64,000 nt of DNA, taken from contig JAQVXV010000004.1 in NCBI GenBank assembly GCA_028708945.1, positions 1 to 64,000 of the forward strand, read 5' to 3'. Below are positions 17,336-25,721 of the stretch, piece by piece. This DNA is from Bacilli bacterium (GTDB lineage: Bacteria; Bacillota_I; Bacilli_A; RF39; UBA660). Within the stretch, counting starts at the first letter, position 1. Each line of letters starts with the position of its first letter. The notes under the pieces were generated by a model that saw only the letters and a program-made list of their open reading frames with translations, was not told the DNA's origin and did not search any database. Both the position numbers and the translations under genes were made by a program.

Positions 17336-17878
17336 AATAACAGGTTGATTTTGGAATAAAACAGTCCCATTTTCATCTTGAACAATAGTATCCTTACATA
17401 TTTTATCGACTATTTCAATTCCTTCAGTTACCTTGCCAAAGGCAGCATAGAAGCCATCTAATTCAAAATTACTTTTTTGAACAATAAAAAATTGGGAACT
17501 AGCACTGTTGAAGTCATCAGATCTAGCCATTGAAATAGTTCCTCGTGAATGAATTAATTTATTGTTAACATGATTTCTTTTAAATTCACCTTTGATCGTA
17601 TCTTTTGATCCTCCACTACCATTTGCATTAGGATCTCCACCTTGAATCATAAATCCATCTATGATTCGATGAAAAGTTAAATTATCGTAAAAACCATCTT
17701 CGACTAAATTAATAAAATTAGTAACTGTAATCGGTGCAGAGTCAGCATCCAATTCTAATTTTATAACTCCATAATCTATAATGTCTATTTCAATATTATG
17801 TTTTCCTTCTAAATAAATAGTTTTTTCACTACATCCTACTAATAACAAAATTATTAAAGTTAAGACTATTTTTTTCAT
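17312..17878 (-). CDS. Cyclophilin-type peptidyl-prolyl isomerase, lipoprotein
   Basis: About 188 residues. MKKIVLTLIILLLVGCSEK is a lipoprotein signal with Cys in the lipobox, so the enzyme is tethered on the outer face of the membrane. The cyclophilin domain shows APITVTNFINLVEDGFYDN, TFHRIIDGFMIQGGDP, GTISMARSDDFNSASSQFFIV and FGKVTEGIEIVDKI, including the catalytic Arg of FHRII and the QFFI core. It should assist folding of secreted proteins, apt in a cell with many large surface proteins. GAGGTGATT sets the start at 17878. Confidence 0.93.
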   Translation of the reverse strand: MKKIVLTLIILLLVGCSEKTIYLEGKHNIEIDIIDYGVIKLELDADSAPITVTNFINLVEDGFYDNLTFHRIIDGFMIQGGDPNANGSGGSKDTIKGEFKRNHVNNKLIHSRGTISMARSDDFNSASSQFFIVQKSNFELDGFYAAFGKVTEGIEIVDKICKDTIVQDENGTVLFQNQPVIRKIKVVN

Positions 17879-17885
17879 AATCACC

Positions 17886-18827
17886 TCATAAATATCTTTC
17901 TATAAATTTTTCAATCGTACCCCAATAAAGAATAGGATTTGTTATTGCTGCTTGAGTATGTCCTGCTTCTTCAACAATTATTTTTTCTTTAAAACTAGTA
18001 GTACTATTATACAATTTATCTAACATTTCTAAGGGAACAACTTCGTCTTTATCACCGTGAATAAACAATATTGGTAATTTGTTATTACTTAGTTGTTTTA
18101 CACTTGATGCTAAACCAAGAAAGTATCCATTTTTTATAAAAGTTACAACTTCCGCGGATGATATTACTAAGAAGGGAGGTAAACTTTTTTTTAATTTTAA
18201 TTGATAATCAAACAATTCCCATGCTGAAGTACATCCTGAATCCTCTATTACTAATTTAACATTTTGGGGTAATTTTTCCCCTGTTGTCATCATAACAGCT
18301 GAAGCTCCTAAGGAAACTCCATATAAAATTATATTATCATTTGGATTATCAGTTAAAATGTAATTGATCCAATCAACAATGTCTCTTCGATCTTTCCAAC
18401 CCATACCAATATAATTACCTTCACTTTGGCCATGACCTCTTAAATCAACTACAATAACATTAAAACCCATATTATAAAATTTTCTAGCATTATAAATCAT
18501 GTCATCAGCATTACCCGCATATCCATGGGCTATAATTACCCAAGAAGAATTTTCAAAATTTTCAATTTGATAAGCATGTAATTTTAGTCCATCCCTTGAA
18601 GTGATATATACATCTTCATAGCGAGATTCATATTCAAACCAATCGTTTACTATCTCAGTTGGCATGAAAGCAATGTTTTCATTAAAACCTGTAATTCTTT
18701 CAATATCTGGTAATTTAATTTTATCCCTATTAAGTGTAATATTATGAAAATATTCACCGATCATGAGATATGCCAATAATAGTAAACCTGCTATACACAA
18801 TAATAATAGCTTCACTCTCTTTTTCAT
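17886..18827 (-). CDS. Alpha/beta hydrolase, membrane-anchored
   Basis: About 313 residues; an N-terminal membrane helix (residues 5-22), then a hydrolase domain: WVIIAHGYAGNADDM (oxyanion region), VIVVDLRGHGQSEGNYIGMG, nucleophile elbow ILYGVSLGASAVMM (Ser), LFIHGDKDEVVP (Asp) and EEAGHTQA (His). The arrangement is like the YqkD family of Bacillus; substrate unknown. It ends 7 bases before the cyclophilin gene begins, so the two form an operon. Start chosen at 18827 after GGATGTGG. Confidence 0.88.
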   Translation of the reverse strand: MKKRVKLLLLCIAGLLLLAYLMIGEYFHNITLNRDKIKLPDIERITGFNENIAFMPTEIVNDWFEYESRYEDVYITSRDGLKLHAYQIENFENSSWVIIAHGYAGNADDMIYNARKFYNMGFNVIVVDLRGHGQSEGNYIGMGWKDRRDIVDWINYILTDNPNDNIILYGVSLGASAVMMTTGEKLPQNVKLVIEDSGCTSAWELFDYQLKLKKSLPPFLVISSAEVVTFIKNGYFLGLASSVKQLSNNKLPILFIHGDKDEVVPLEMLDKLYNSTTSFKEKIIVEEAGHTQAAITNPILYWGTIEKFIERYL

Positions 18828-18925
18828 TTCCCACATCCTATTATACCCATAATTGCAATTATATTATATAATATTTATTACTATTTTTCCATCATATAGG
18901 GGAAAAAAATCAAATTTAGACACTT

Positions 18926-20533
18926 TTATGATAAAGATGAGGCAATAAATTTCAAAAATAAAGGATGCGGTTGTTGCGGTCTACTTTTAAATTCTGGATG
19001 AAATTGTGTTCCAACAAAGAACTTGTGATTAAATAATTCAACAATTTCAATAAATTTATTATCTGATGATATACCTGAAATAATTAATCCGTTTTCTTCT
19101 AATCTTTTTAGATATCTATCATTAAATTGATATTTGTGACGGTGGCGTTCAGAAACGTTTTGACTTTTATAAGCTTCATAGGCTTTCGTGTTTTTGCTTA
19201 TTATACAAGAATGTGCTCCTAATCGCATTTGTTTATGATTTAATTTTTTTATTTCATTTGTACTATGAAAAATTAAGTTATCTGCTTTATCATCAATCTC
19301 TTCGGTAGTTGCATTTTTTATATTGGCAATATTACGTGCAAATTCAATTGTTGCTAATTGCATACCATAACCTAATCCTAAAAACGGAATATTTTTTTCT
19401 CTTAGATATTTAATTGCTAATATTTTTCCTTCAACACCATTTTTACCAAAACCACCAGGAACTATAACTCCATCAAAGTTTGAAAGTTCTGTTAATTTGT
19501 CTGGTTCTTTTTCATAATCATCAGATGATAGCCAAGTGATTGAAGGTTTCATATCAAACGCCCAGGAAGCGTGTTTAACAGCCTCAATTACCGATAAATA
19601 AGAGTCTGCTAATACATAATCCCCTGTCTTAAAGTATTTGCCTACAATCCCTATTTTTACCTCTTTTTTTAAGTTTTTAATTTTACTAGATAAAGCTTGC
19701 CATTTTATTATTCCATCATTGTCTTTTCTTTTTCTTAAATTTAAAATTTCAATTAATCGATCATCTAAAAATTCGTTTTTAAAGTTAATAGCAATATCGT
19801 ATATTGAACTAACATCAGGCGCTGAAATGACACAGTTTTTAGGAACATTACAAGAGAATGACAATTTTTCTTTTCTTTTTTCATCAACTGATTCTTCAGA
19901 ACGACACAATATAATATCCGCTTGAATTCCTGCTGAATTCAATGTTCTAACCGCGGTTTGAGTAGGTTTTGTTTTCATTTCTCCTACCATTGGTGGTATT
20001 GGTAAATATGACACTATCATAAAGGCAACATCTTTAGGAGTTTCTATTTTCATCATTCTTGCAGCTTCTAAAAATAATAGATTTTGATATTCTCCAATAG
20101 TTCCACCTATTTCAATAAGTACAATATCTGATTTAGTTAATTTAGCAGCATTTTTTATTCTCCCAATTACCTCTAATGGAATATGGGGAACAACTTCTAC
20201 ACATTTTCCACCATATTTTAGATTTCTTTCGTTATTTATAACTGTATTATAAACACGACCAGTAGTCATATAGTTTGTTGATAAAATACTTTTATTTAAA
20301 AATCTTTCGTAGTTTCCTAAATCTTGATCTGTTTCATCACCATCATCGGTTACAAAAACTTCTCCATGTTCAGTTGGACTCATTGTTCCTGCATCTACAT
20401 TAATATAAGGATCAATTTTAATACAAGTGACGTTATAGCCCCTTGATTCTAATAGTTTAGCAGTTGACGCCGTTGCAACTCCTTTTCCTACTGATGACAT
20501 AACCCCCCCAACAACAAAAATAAATTTACTCAT
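18926..20533 (-). CDS. pyrG: CTP synthase lacking the glutaminase cysteine
   Basis: 535 residues, full length. The synthetase half is intact: FIFVVGGVMSSVGKG (ATP loop), IKIDPYINVDAGTMSP, HGEVFVTDDGDETDQD, LIEIGGTIGEYQN and GEMKTKPTQTAVR. In the glutaminase half FDGVIVPGGFG, ERHRHKYQFN and GTQFHPEF are present, but the nucleophile motif, normally GICLGMQ, reads GLGYGMQ: Gly388, codon GGT, replaces the Cys. It should therefore use free ammonia rather than glutamine, unless the nitrogen comes from elsewhere. A short attenuator-like leader precedes it. Confidence 0.93.
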   Translation of the reverse strand: MSKFIFVVGGVMSSVGKGVATASTAKLLESRGYNVTCIKIDPYINVDAGTMSPTEHGEVFVTDDGDETDQDLGNYERFLNKSILSTNYMTTGRVYNTVINNERNLKYGGKCVEVVPHIPLEVIGRIKNAAKLTKSDIVLIEIGGTIGEYQNLLFLEAARMMKIETPKDVAFMIVSYLPIPPMVGEMKTKPTQTAVRTLNSAGIQADIILCRSEESVDEKRKEKLSFSCNVPKNCVISAPDVSSIYDIAINFKNEFLDDRLIEILNLRKRKDNDGIIKWQALSSKIKNLKKEVKIGIVGKYFKTGDYVLADSYLSVIEAVKHASWAFDMKPSITWLSSDDYEKEPDKLTELSNFDGVIVPGGFGKNGVEGKILAIKYLREKNIPFLGLGYGMQLATIEFARNIANIKNATTEEIDDKADNLIFHSTNEIKKLNHKQMRLGAHSCIISKNTKAYEAYKSQNVSERHRHKYQFNDRYLKRLEENGLIISGISSDNKFIEIVELFNHKFFVGTQFHPEFKSRPQQPHPLFLKFIASSLS

Positions 20534-20550
20534 AATCCCTCCATATATAC

Positions 20551-20574
20551 AAAAAAGTCCTCATTTCTGAGAAC
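20551..20574 (-). terminator. pyrG leader attenuator hairpin
   Basis: On the minus strand GTTCTCA, loop GAAA, TGAGGAC, then six T, beginning about 10 bases after the predicted transcript start and 18 bases before the pyrG start. A weaker alternative pairing of the upstream AGAG with the TTCTC arm is possible. Confidence 0.75.
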
Positions 20575-20590
20575 TCTTAGGCTCTTTTTA

Positions 20591-20619
20591 ATTATAACAC
20601 TATAAAATTTTTATTTCAA
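20591..20619 (-). promoter_or_regulatory. Promoter of pyrG
   Basis: Minus strand TTGAAA (20614-20619), a 17-base spacer, TATAAT (20591-20596). Transcription should start about 20584 with GAGCC. Confidence 0.85.
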
Positions 20620-20723
20620 TAAATTATTAGATTATATTGGAAATTTATCTGTTGGTTGCAAAAAAATCATTATTTCATATACTATAATGTAAATTTAGGT
20701 AAATAATAGAAAGGTGGTATAAT

Positions 20724-21440
20724 ATGACAACTTATACGATAGTACCAGGCGATACTATGTGGAGTATAGCTCAAAGATATGGAATTACATTAAATAATTT
20801 ATTGATGGCTAATCCTCATATCAGTAATCCATCACTTATTCTTACTGGGCAAACAATTAATATTCCTAGCAATAATAATTCAACTTATACAGTAGTCTCT
20901 GGAGATACTATGTGGAACATAGCGAAAAGATATAGAATTACATTAAACGAATTGTTGATGGCTAATCCCCAAATTACTAGTCCAACTCTTATTTTTCCAG
21001 GGCAAACAATCAATATTCCAATTATTCCAAGTGGTCCTGATGTTTCTGATGATATGCGTCCATTAGAGACAGAAGTTATCCGTTTAGTCAATATTGAAAG
21101 GGAAAAAGTAGGTGTCCAAAGACTTAGTGAAAATAATGAATTAAATAGAATTGCTAGAATAAAATCACAAGATTTTATAAATAATAATTATTTTGGACAC
21201 AATTCTCCTACATACGGAAGTCCTTTTGAAATGCTTAGAACTTTTGGAGTTGAATTCACTACTGCTGGCGAAAACATTGCTAGTGGACAAAGAACTGCTG
21301 CAGAAGTTATGAACTCTTGGATGAACTCTACAGAACATCGTGCAAACATTTTAAATCCAACATATAATCAAATTGGTGTTGGTGCTGTAAAAGATGATAA
21401 TGGTAATACTTTTTGGACTCAATTGTTTATAAGAAATTAA
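20724..21440 (+). CDS. LysM-LysM-CAP domain protein, probable spore-associated
   Basis: 238 residues. Two LysM repeats (about 2-47 and 54-98: TYTIVPGDTMWSIAQRYGIT and TYTVVSGDTMWNIAKRYRIT, each ending GQTINIP) bind peptidoglycan-like glycan. A CAP/SCP domain follows (about 115-238): LVNIEREKVGVQRL, YFGHNSPTYGSPFEML, AGENIASGQ, SWMNSTEHRANILNPTYNQIGVGA, as in Bacillus YkwD. No signal peptide is present, which fits proteins made in the mother cell and laid on the spore (as with SafA), though other export is possible. GAAAGGTGG precedes the start; a -10-like CATATACTATAAT lies at 20676-20688. Confidence 0.93.
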   Translation: MTTYTIVPGDTMWSIAQRYGITLNNLLMANPHISNPSLILTGQTINIPSNNNSTYTVVSGDTMWNIAKRYRITLNELLMANPQITSPTLIFPGQTINIPIIPSGPDVSDDMRPLETEVIRLVNIEREKVGVQRLSENNELNRIARIKSQDFINNNYFGHNSPTYGSPFEMLRTFGVEFTTAGENIASGQRTAAEVMNSWMNSTEHRANILNPTYNQIGVGAVKDDNGNTFWTQLFIRN

Positions 21441-21447
21441 TGTTATT

Positions 21448-21474
21448 AAAAAATTAGGAAATACCTAATTTTTT
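21448..21474 (+). terminator. Terminator of LysM-CAP gene
   Basis: AAAAAATTAGG, short loop, CCTAATTTTTT. Confidence 0.85.
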
Positions 21475-21502
21475 GTTTAATTTAATAAATAAAATAAACA
21501 TT

Positions 21503-21536
21503 AAAAAAGGAAACCTTGCATCAAATATTGGTTTCC
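21503..21536 (-). terminator. Terminator of membrane protein gene
   Basis: Minus strand GGAAACC, a 14-base loop, GGTTTCC, then TTTTTT. Confidence 0.8.
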
Positions 21537-21543
21537 AATTATA

Positions 21544-22998
21544 TTAATTATTACAATTTATTTCAACTAACACATCATCAGGTATTTTGTAAAACTCCTT
21601 AAACACTTTTCTATCATATTCGGTGCATATAGTTCCATGTATATATTCTTGATTAGGTAAAGGCTCTACATATATTATTTGATTACCCTCTTTAATAGCA
21701 GTGTAAACTATTCCAATTCGCTTACTATTATTAATAAATATCTCTCCATAGATAGTAAAATAATAAATAATTTGAATAATGATTAATATTATAACAAAGT
21801 TTAAACTACGATCAATAAGGATTATTTTATTTTTTTCCATCGATAACATAAGATCTATAATAAAAAGGGTTTTAATAAAATATATAATTAAATAACACCT
21901 AGGCCATAAAGGAGTAACAACAGTAAGTGGTCCTAATAAAAGGATTATACTTACAATATAAAATATGTAACGATATCTTTCGTCTTTATTAAACAATTTA
22001 GTCTTATAAAGTATAAATGTTAAACAAATATAAAATAATAATGTGATAATTGCTTCAAATATTTTAATTAAATTAACATAATGATCAGAAGTTAATAAAC
22101 CTGGATTTGTAAATTTCATTAATAAATAAATAGCATAAAAATAGATAAACATCATTACTAACTTAATTACTGAATCATTATTTTTTTGTCTTATTTTCTT
22201 AAAATATAACGTAGATACTAAAAGGGTAATAGTTAAATTCAAAATTAAATTATTTATAAAAGCATCACTAATGATTATAAAAGGTTTAGTTAGCAAATCT
22301 TTTGATAAATCCAAGGAGCGATAACTTTGAAAATCGTCACTATTAAATATCTGAATATAATTATAATTACTAAACATAACAAATGTTCCAATAATTGAAC
22401 CTATAAAAAAGTATAAATATATACTATTCAATTTCTTGTTTTTTTTGTAATTATATACCAACAAATACATTGATAATATTAAATTAAATATTGTATAGTG
22501 TTCCATAAACAATGAATTAAATATTCCTAAACCAAAAGAAATACAAAAAGTAAAGAAGTTATTTTTTAATTCAACATTCCCCAAATGAATATATACGGCA
22601 ATCATTATTCCAACAATTGGAATAACATAATTCGCATAACCTGCATTAAAGGGTATAACTTGTCTAAATAATTCTTTAGGCATAGCCATAATTAACATTA
22701 AAAAAATTAATAAATATGCATTGTTTTTAATATTTAACATTTTTTTTATTAATAATAAGAATAATATCACAACTATTGTTTTAGTAATAACTCTAAAAAT
22801 AGTGCTGGCAGCAAGCCATATACTTATAGCATTACCTAAATACCTACCATTAAGATAGCGCATAAAATTAATAATCATCCCTGAAGCGCCATGTCTAAAG
22901 TCATCGTTTGACAGAGGAAGAATAAAAAATAATATCAATAATGCAATTAATGAAACTATTAGAAAAATATTACTTTTTTTGTTTTTACTATCTAACAT
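21544..22998 (-). CDS. Multi-pass membrane protein, DUF6056-like
   Basis: 484 residues with about 11-12 membrane helices. After the first helix comes LPLSNDDFRHG, an acidic pair in the position found in membrane glycosyltransferases of the GT-C fold; NGRYLGNAISIW and FNAGYANYVIPIVGI resemble the DUF6056 (glucosyltransferase-like) family. The C-terminal 70 residues are outside and contain a tyrosine/proline-rich stretch. Likely role: transfer of a lipid-linked sugar to surface polymer or protein, by inference only. It stands alone with its own terminator. Confidence 0.75.
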   Translation of the reverse strand: MLDSKNKKSNIFLIVSLIALLILFFILPLSNDDFRHGASGMIINFMRYLNGRYLGNAISIWLAASTIFRVITKTIVVILFLLLIKKMLNIKNNAYLLIFLMLIMAMPKELFRQVIPFNAGYANYVIPIVGIMIAVYIHLGNVELKNNFFTFCISFGLGIFNSLFMEHYTIFNLILSMYLLVYNYKKNKKLNSIYLYFFIGSIIGTFVMFSNYNYIQIFNSDDFQSYRSLDLSKDLLTKPFIIISDAFINNLILNLTITLLVSTLYFKKIRQKNNDSVIKLVMMFIYFYAIYLLMKFTNPGLLTSDHYVNLIKIFEAIITLLFYICLTFILYKTKLFNKDERYRYIFYIVSIILLLGPLTVVTPLWPRCYLIIYFIKTLFIIDLMLSMEKNKIILIDRSLNFVIILIIIQIIYYFTIYGEIFINNSKRIGIVYTAIKEGNQIIYVEPLPNQEYIHGTICTEYDRKVFKEFYKIPDDVLVEINCNN

Positions 22999-23270
22999 AT
23001 AAATCCACCTTCAAATTTTATATATTTAATAACAAGAAAAAACATAGAAATATTTAAATACATTTTATGTTTTTTGTTAGTAAGAGTTTGATAATCTATT
23101 GCATTAGCATGGTTTTTTTAAAGCATTTTCAACGTTATAATGTTCAAATCAAATAAATTAATAACATACTCTTATATACATTATACACTTAAAAAGCAAT
23201 TTTTTCTAGATTAAATAAGCATTATAACAGAGCAATAATTATTTGTATATAAATTGTATATAAAAATATT
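22999..23270. other. Intergenic region, AT-rich
   Basis: No gene seen. It holds a possible minus-strand promoter (TTGCTT, 17 bases, TATAAG near 23180-23208) for the membrane protein, and a long-looped hairpin with arms AAAAAACATA and TATGTTTTTT at 23037-23086. Confidence 0.5.
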
Positions 23271-23293
23271 AAAACCCTTGAATTTCAAGGGTT
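23271..23293 (-). terminator. Terminator of ssrA
   Basis: AACCCTTGAA and TTCAAGGGTT arms with a one-base loop, T-rich on the minus-strand 3' side. Confidence 0.8.
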
Positions 23294-23302
23294 ATTTTCT
23301 TA

Positions 23303-23639
23303 TGGTGGAGCTGAGGAGAATTGAACTCCTGTCCAAAAACAAATTCATATAAACATCTACAAGTTTAGTCAATTAATATTATTTCCTAAAACATTCGACA
23401 ATTGACAATCTGTGTTTTAGTAAGCCAATATTATTCGTTATTGTAGCTTGGCTATACAATAATATATCCCACTAAATCGAGCTTTATAAGTCCCCGTGGG
23501 TAAAAACATATAAAGCAGCTTGCTTATATTAAGCGAAAGCTAATTGATTTCTGTTTCCAGATATTTTTTTGTGTACTTGACGCGTACCTTCGACTTGCCA
23601 TTTATACTTCATTATCCCTGTCGAAACCAAAGCAGCCCC
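23303..23639 (-). ncRNA. ssrA: Transfer-messenger RNA
   Basis: On the minus strand the 5' end GGGGCTGCTTTGGTTTCGAC and the 3' end with a T-arm GGAGTTCAATTCTCC and CAGCTCCACCA are both present; the 7-bp acceptor stem forms with one G-U pair, and CCA is encoded. The tag frame ends GNRNQLAFA-stop (before TAA at about 23533), a degradation tail of the usual hydrophobic kind; the resume codon is not certain. It rescues stalled ribosomes with SmpB, encoded 4 kb away at 27260. Confidence 0.97.
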
Positions 23640-23647
23640 ATGCCGGA

Positions 23648-23676
23648 ATTATAGCACATTGTTATAAAAAAAGCAA
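23648..23676 (-). promoter_or_regulatory. Promoter of ssrA
   Basis: Minus strand TTGCTT (23671-23676), a 17-base spacer, TATAAT (23648-23653), ending 9 bases before the RNA. Confidence 0.85.
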
Positions 23677-23696
23677 TAAAAAAAGCCCTGAGGCTT
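23676..23696 (-). terminator. Terminator of the DUF1292-like cluster
   Basis: Minus strand AAGCC, loop TCAG, GGCTT, then TTTTTA. It touches the ssrA -35 box. Confidence 0.7.
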
Positions 23697-23700
23697 AATT

Positions 23701-23940
23701 TTATTGATCCATATATTTTGTCAGTTTTTTGATTAAATCAAAATCAGTCACTGTTTCAAAATATACTCCATCTTCTTTATTAATTTCATGTATATATGTC
23801 ATATCATCAGTAATTTCTTTTTTATCTTCTGATAATCTGGCTCCAAGATAATAGTTTTCACCTTTATATATAGCATGTTCTAATATAATATAGCTTGAAC
23901 TTCCCTCTAAATCAATAATTTGATTTTTTTTAGATTCCAT
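23701..23940 (-). CDS. DUF1292-like small protein (diverged third copy)
   Basis: 79 residues. The shape is close to the DUF1292 proteins (YIILEHAIYKGENYYLGARL, then a late acidic segment and FDLIKKLTKYM), but identity is low, so the family call is tentative. It follows the coiled-coil membrane gene by 17 bases with an AGGAGG-like site, as the last gene of that cluster. Confidence 0.65.
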   Translation of the reverse strand: MESKKNQIIDLEGSSSYIILEHAIYKGENYYLGARLSEDKKEITDDMTYIHEINKEDGVYFETVTDFDLIKKLTKYMDQ

Positions 23941-23957
23941 TCTTTCCTCCTTATTCT

Positions 23958-25430
23958 TTATCTTACACGTACTCCCATTGCTTCTGAAGGAGTAACATTA
24001 GCAGGGCCAAGATTTTCTCCAGTTAACAAATCAACGAGTACTGGTCCACCAGTTGTATTTAAGAAATTACCATATTGTTCACCATGATTTAATATAAATG
24101 TTGGATTTCCTATACCAGCATCTTCTACAACCGGTTCTGGTGTTGGTTCTGGTGTTGGTTCTGGTATTGGCTCTGGTGTTGGTTCTGGTGTTAGTTCTGG
24201 TGTTAGTTCTGGTGTTGTTTCTGGTGTTGTTTCTGGTGTTGTTTCTGGTGTTTTCTCTGATGTTTTCTCTGGTGTTTTTTCTGTTTTTTTCTCTGGTGTT
24301 TTTTCTGTTTTTTTCTCTTTTGTTGCTTTTGCCACAGTTTCAACTTCTTTTTCTATTTCCTCAATAATTTCTTTTTCTTCTTCCTCTGTTAAATTATCCA
24401 TTTGTTGTGCATTCTCTATTACCGGTGTTGGATGTTTTGTATAAGTTGTCTCCGGTGCTTTTACTATTGGGTTTACACTTAATCCTATTCCAGTAATCAG
24501 CGCTACTATAATAACTCCTTTAAGGATTCCTTTTTTCATTTTAGCAATGAAACCTTTTTTGTTTTCTTTAACTTTCTTAGAATTTGCTTGTTTTAACAAT
24601 TCTTCTGAAGGATCAGAATACTTTCCTTTAATCGGAGCTGATTTTTCTTCTTCTTTTTCTTCTTCTTTTTCTTCTTCTTTTTTGTCTTCTTTTTCTTCTT
24701 CAATTTCTACTTGTTGTTCTTGTTCTTCATTTATGTTTTCTTGTTCTTCATTAACATTTTCTTCTAGATTAGTCGGTATTATAGTTGAATTATCTTCATT
24801 TGTTTTTTCTTCTTCTTGAGTTGCACTAACAGTTGTTCCTTCAACATTTTGACCAATTTGATTAACCGCTAAAGGTACATAAGGAATTCCTTTTAATTCA
24901 GCTTCCCTTTTTCTATTTTCTTCAATTTGTGCCATTAATGCTACATTTGCATCATTTATTTCCGAGATTTCTTTTTCTTTCAATAAAGTTTGCTTTTGTT
25001 CTTTTATTACTTCTTTAAGTTCTTTTCTTAAATAGCTAATACTTGGTTTTCTTATTGCTTTTATTTGAGCTTTTTGACCTTTTCTGATTGCATCATCCAT
25101 TCTTTTGATGTAATCTCCTACCTCAAATTCTGCTAAACCACTAACTTCACCAGATTCTAATGCTTTTTTATAACTTTTTGCTTTTTCGATACTTTCTTCT
25201 GCTGCTTGAACTTCAGGATTTTTATTAATTATGTCTTTTATTACTTCGTTTACTTTTTCAATTTTATTGATCTCGTTATTATCCAAAGTATTCAAAACTA
25301 TTTTTTCAATGTAATTTTTTCTAACTTTATCGAACATACTAGGTACGAACTTAATAATTTTTTTAGAAATTACTTTAATTTTTGAATCTGGATTTAAACT
25401 TCTAATATCTTCTAAAGTTATTTTTTCCAT
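23958..25430 (-). CDS. Coiled-coil membrane protein with Thr-Pro-Glu wall-spanning repeat
   Basis: 490 residues. The N-terminal 300 residues are charged and helical, with long Glu/Lys runs (about 205-265). A membrane helix follows (GVIIVALITGIGLSVNPIV, about residues 305-325). Outside lie Lys/Thr-rich repeats and then TPE/TPEP repeats (about 385-440), like wall-spanning stalks, and a 45-residue end with GNPTFILNHGEQYGNFLNTT. No LPXTG motif. Cytoplasmic coiled coil plus external stalk suggests a link between cell interior and wall. It starts 8 bases after a DUF1292 gene. Confidence 0.75.
   Translation of the reverse strand: MEKITLEDIRSLNPDSKIKVISKKIIKFVPSMFDKVRKNYIEKIVLNTLDNNEINKIEKVNEVIKDIINKNPEVQAAEESIEKAKSYKKALESGEVSGLAEFEVGDYIKRMDDAIRKGQKAQIKAIRKPSISYLRKELKEVIKEQKQTLLKEKEISEINDANVALMAQIEENRKREAELKGIPYVPLAVNQIGQNVEGTTVSATQEEEKTNEDNSTIIPTNLEENVNEEQENINEEQEQQVEIEEEKEDKKEEEKEEEKEEEKSAPIKGKYSDPSEELLKQANSKKVKENKKGFIAKMKKGILKGVIIVALITGIGLSVNPIVKAPETTYTKHPTPVIENAQQMDNLTEEEEKEIIEEIEKEVETVAKATKEKKTEKTPEKKTEKTPEKTSEKTPETTPETTPETTPELTPELTPEPTPEPIPEPTPEPTPEPVVEDAGIGNPTFILNHGEQYGNFLNTTGGPVLVDLLTGENLGPANVTPSEAMGVRVR
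24131..24320 (-). repeat. Tandem repeat coding TPEP/TPEL/TPET units
   Basis: A 12-base unit (forward ggttctggtgtt and variants such as agttctggtgtt) is repeated about 12 times. It is likely to vary in copy number between strains by slippage. Confidence 0.85.
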
Positions 25431-25438
25431 TTATACCA

Positions 25439-25708
25439 CTACTCCCCTTCTTTTGCTAAATCGATCATTACTTGTTTAATTTCATTCCATACATTTTCAT
25501 CTTCAACGCCATATAATTCAATTGAATCATCTTCTTTTTCTACCACTTCTGATGTATAGATTTCTACATTACCAGACTCATCAGTTACATTTTCAGTATA
25601 TATCAAGTACTTTTTACCATTTGAATTTAAGGTAAAATATGATAATACCTCAACTTCTTTCTCTACTCCTGTTTCATCTGTAATTTTTAACATTTGTTTT
25701 TCTTCCAT
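25439..25708 (-). CDS. DUF1292 family protein (copy 2)
   Basis: 89 residues; LKITDETGVEKEVEVLSYFTL, KKYLIYTENVTD, YTSEVVEK and LYGVEDENVWNEIKQVM match the copy at 5326-5589 along the full length. AGGAGGAATAAAC precedes the ATG. As with copy 1, the next gene encodes a coiled-coil protein; here the gene before it encodes a surface protein with a pilin-like head. Confidence 0.87.
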   Translation of the reverse strand: MEEKQMLKITDETGVEKEVEVLSYFTLNSNGKKYLIYTENVTDESGNVEIYTSEVVEKEDDSIELYGVEDENVWNEIKQVMIDLAKEGE

Positions 25709-25721
25709 GTTTATTCCTCCT

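Noticed and set aside
24131..24320. CRISPR array
   Set aside because: The direct repeats are 12 bases, contiguous, without spacers, and in frame in a coding sequence.
24098..24819. Plus-strand frames rich in Leu/Val or Ser/Phe
   Set aside because: Antisense of the TPEP and Glu/Lys repeats of the coiled-coil membrane protein.
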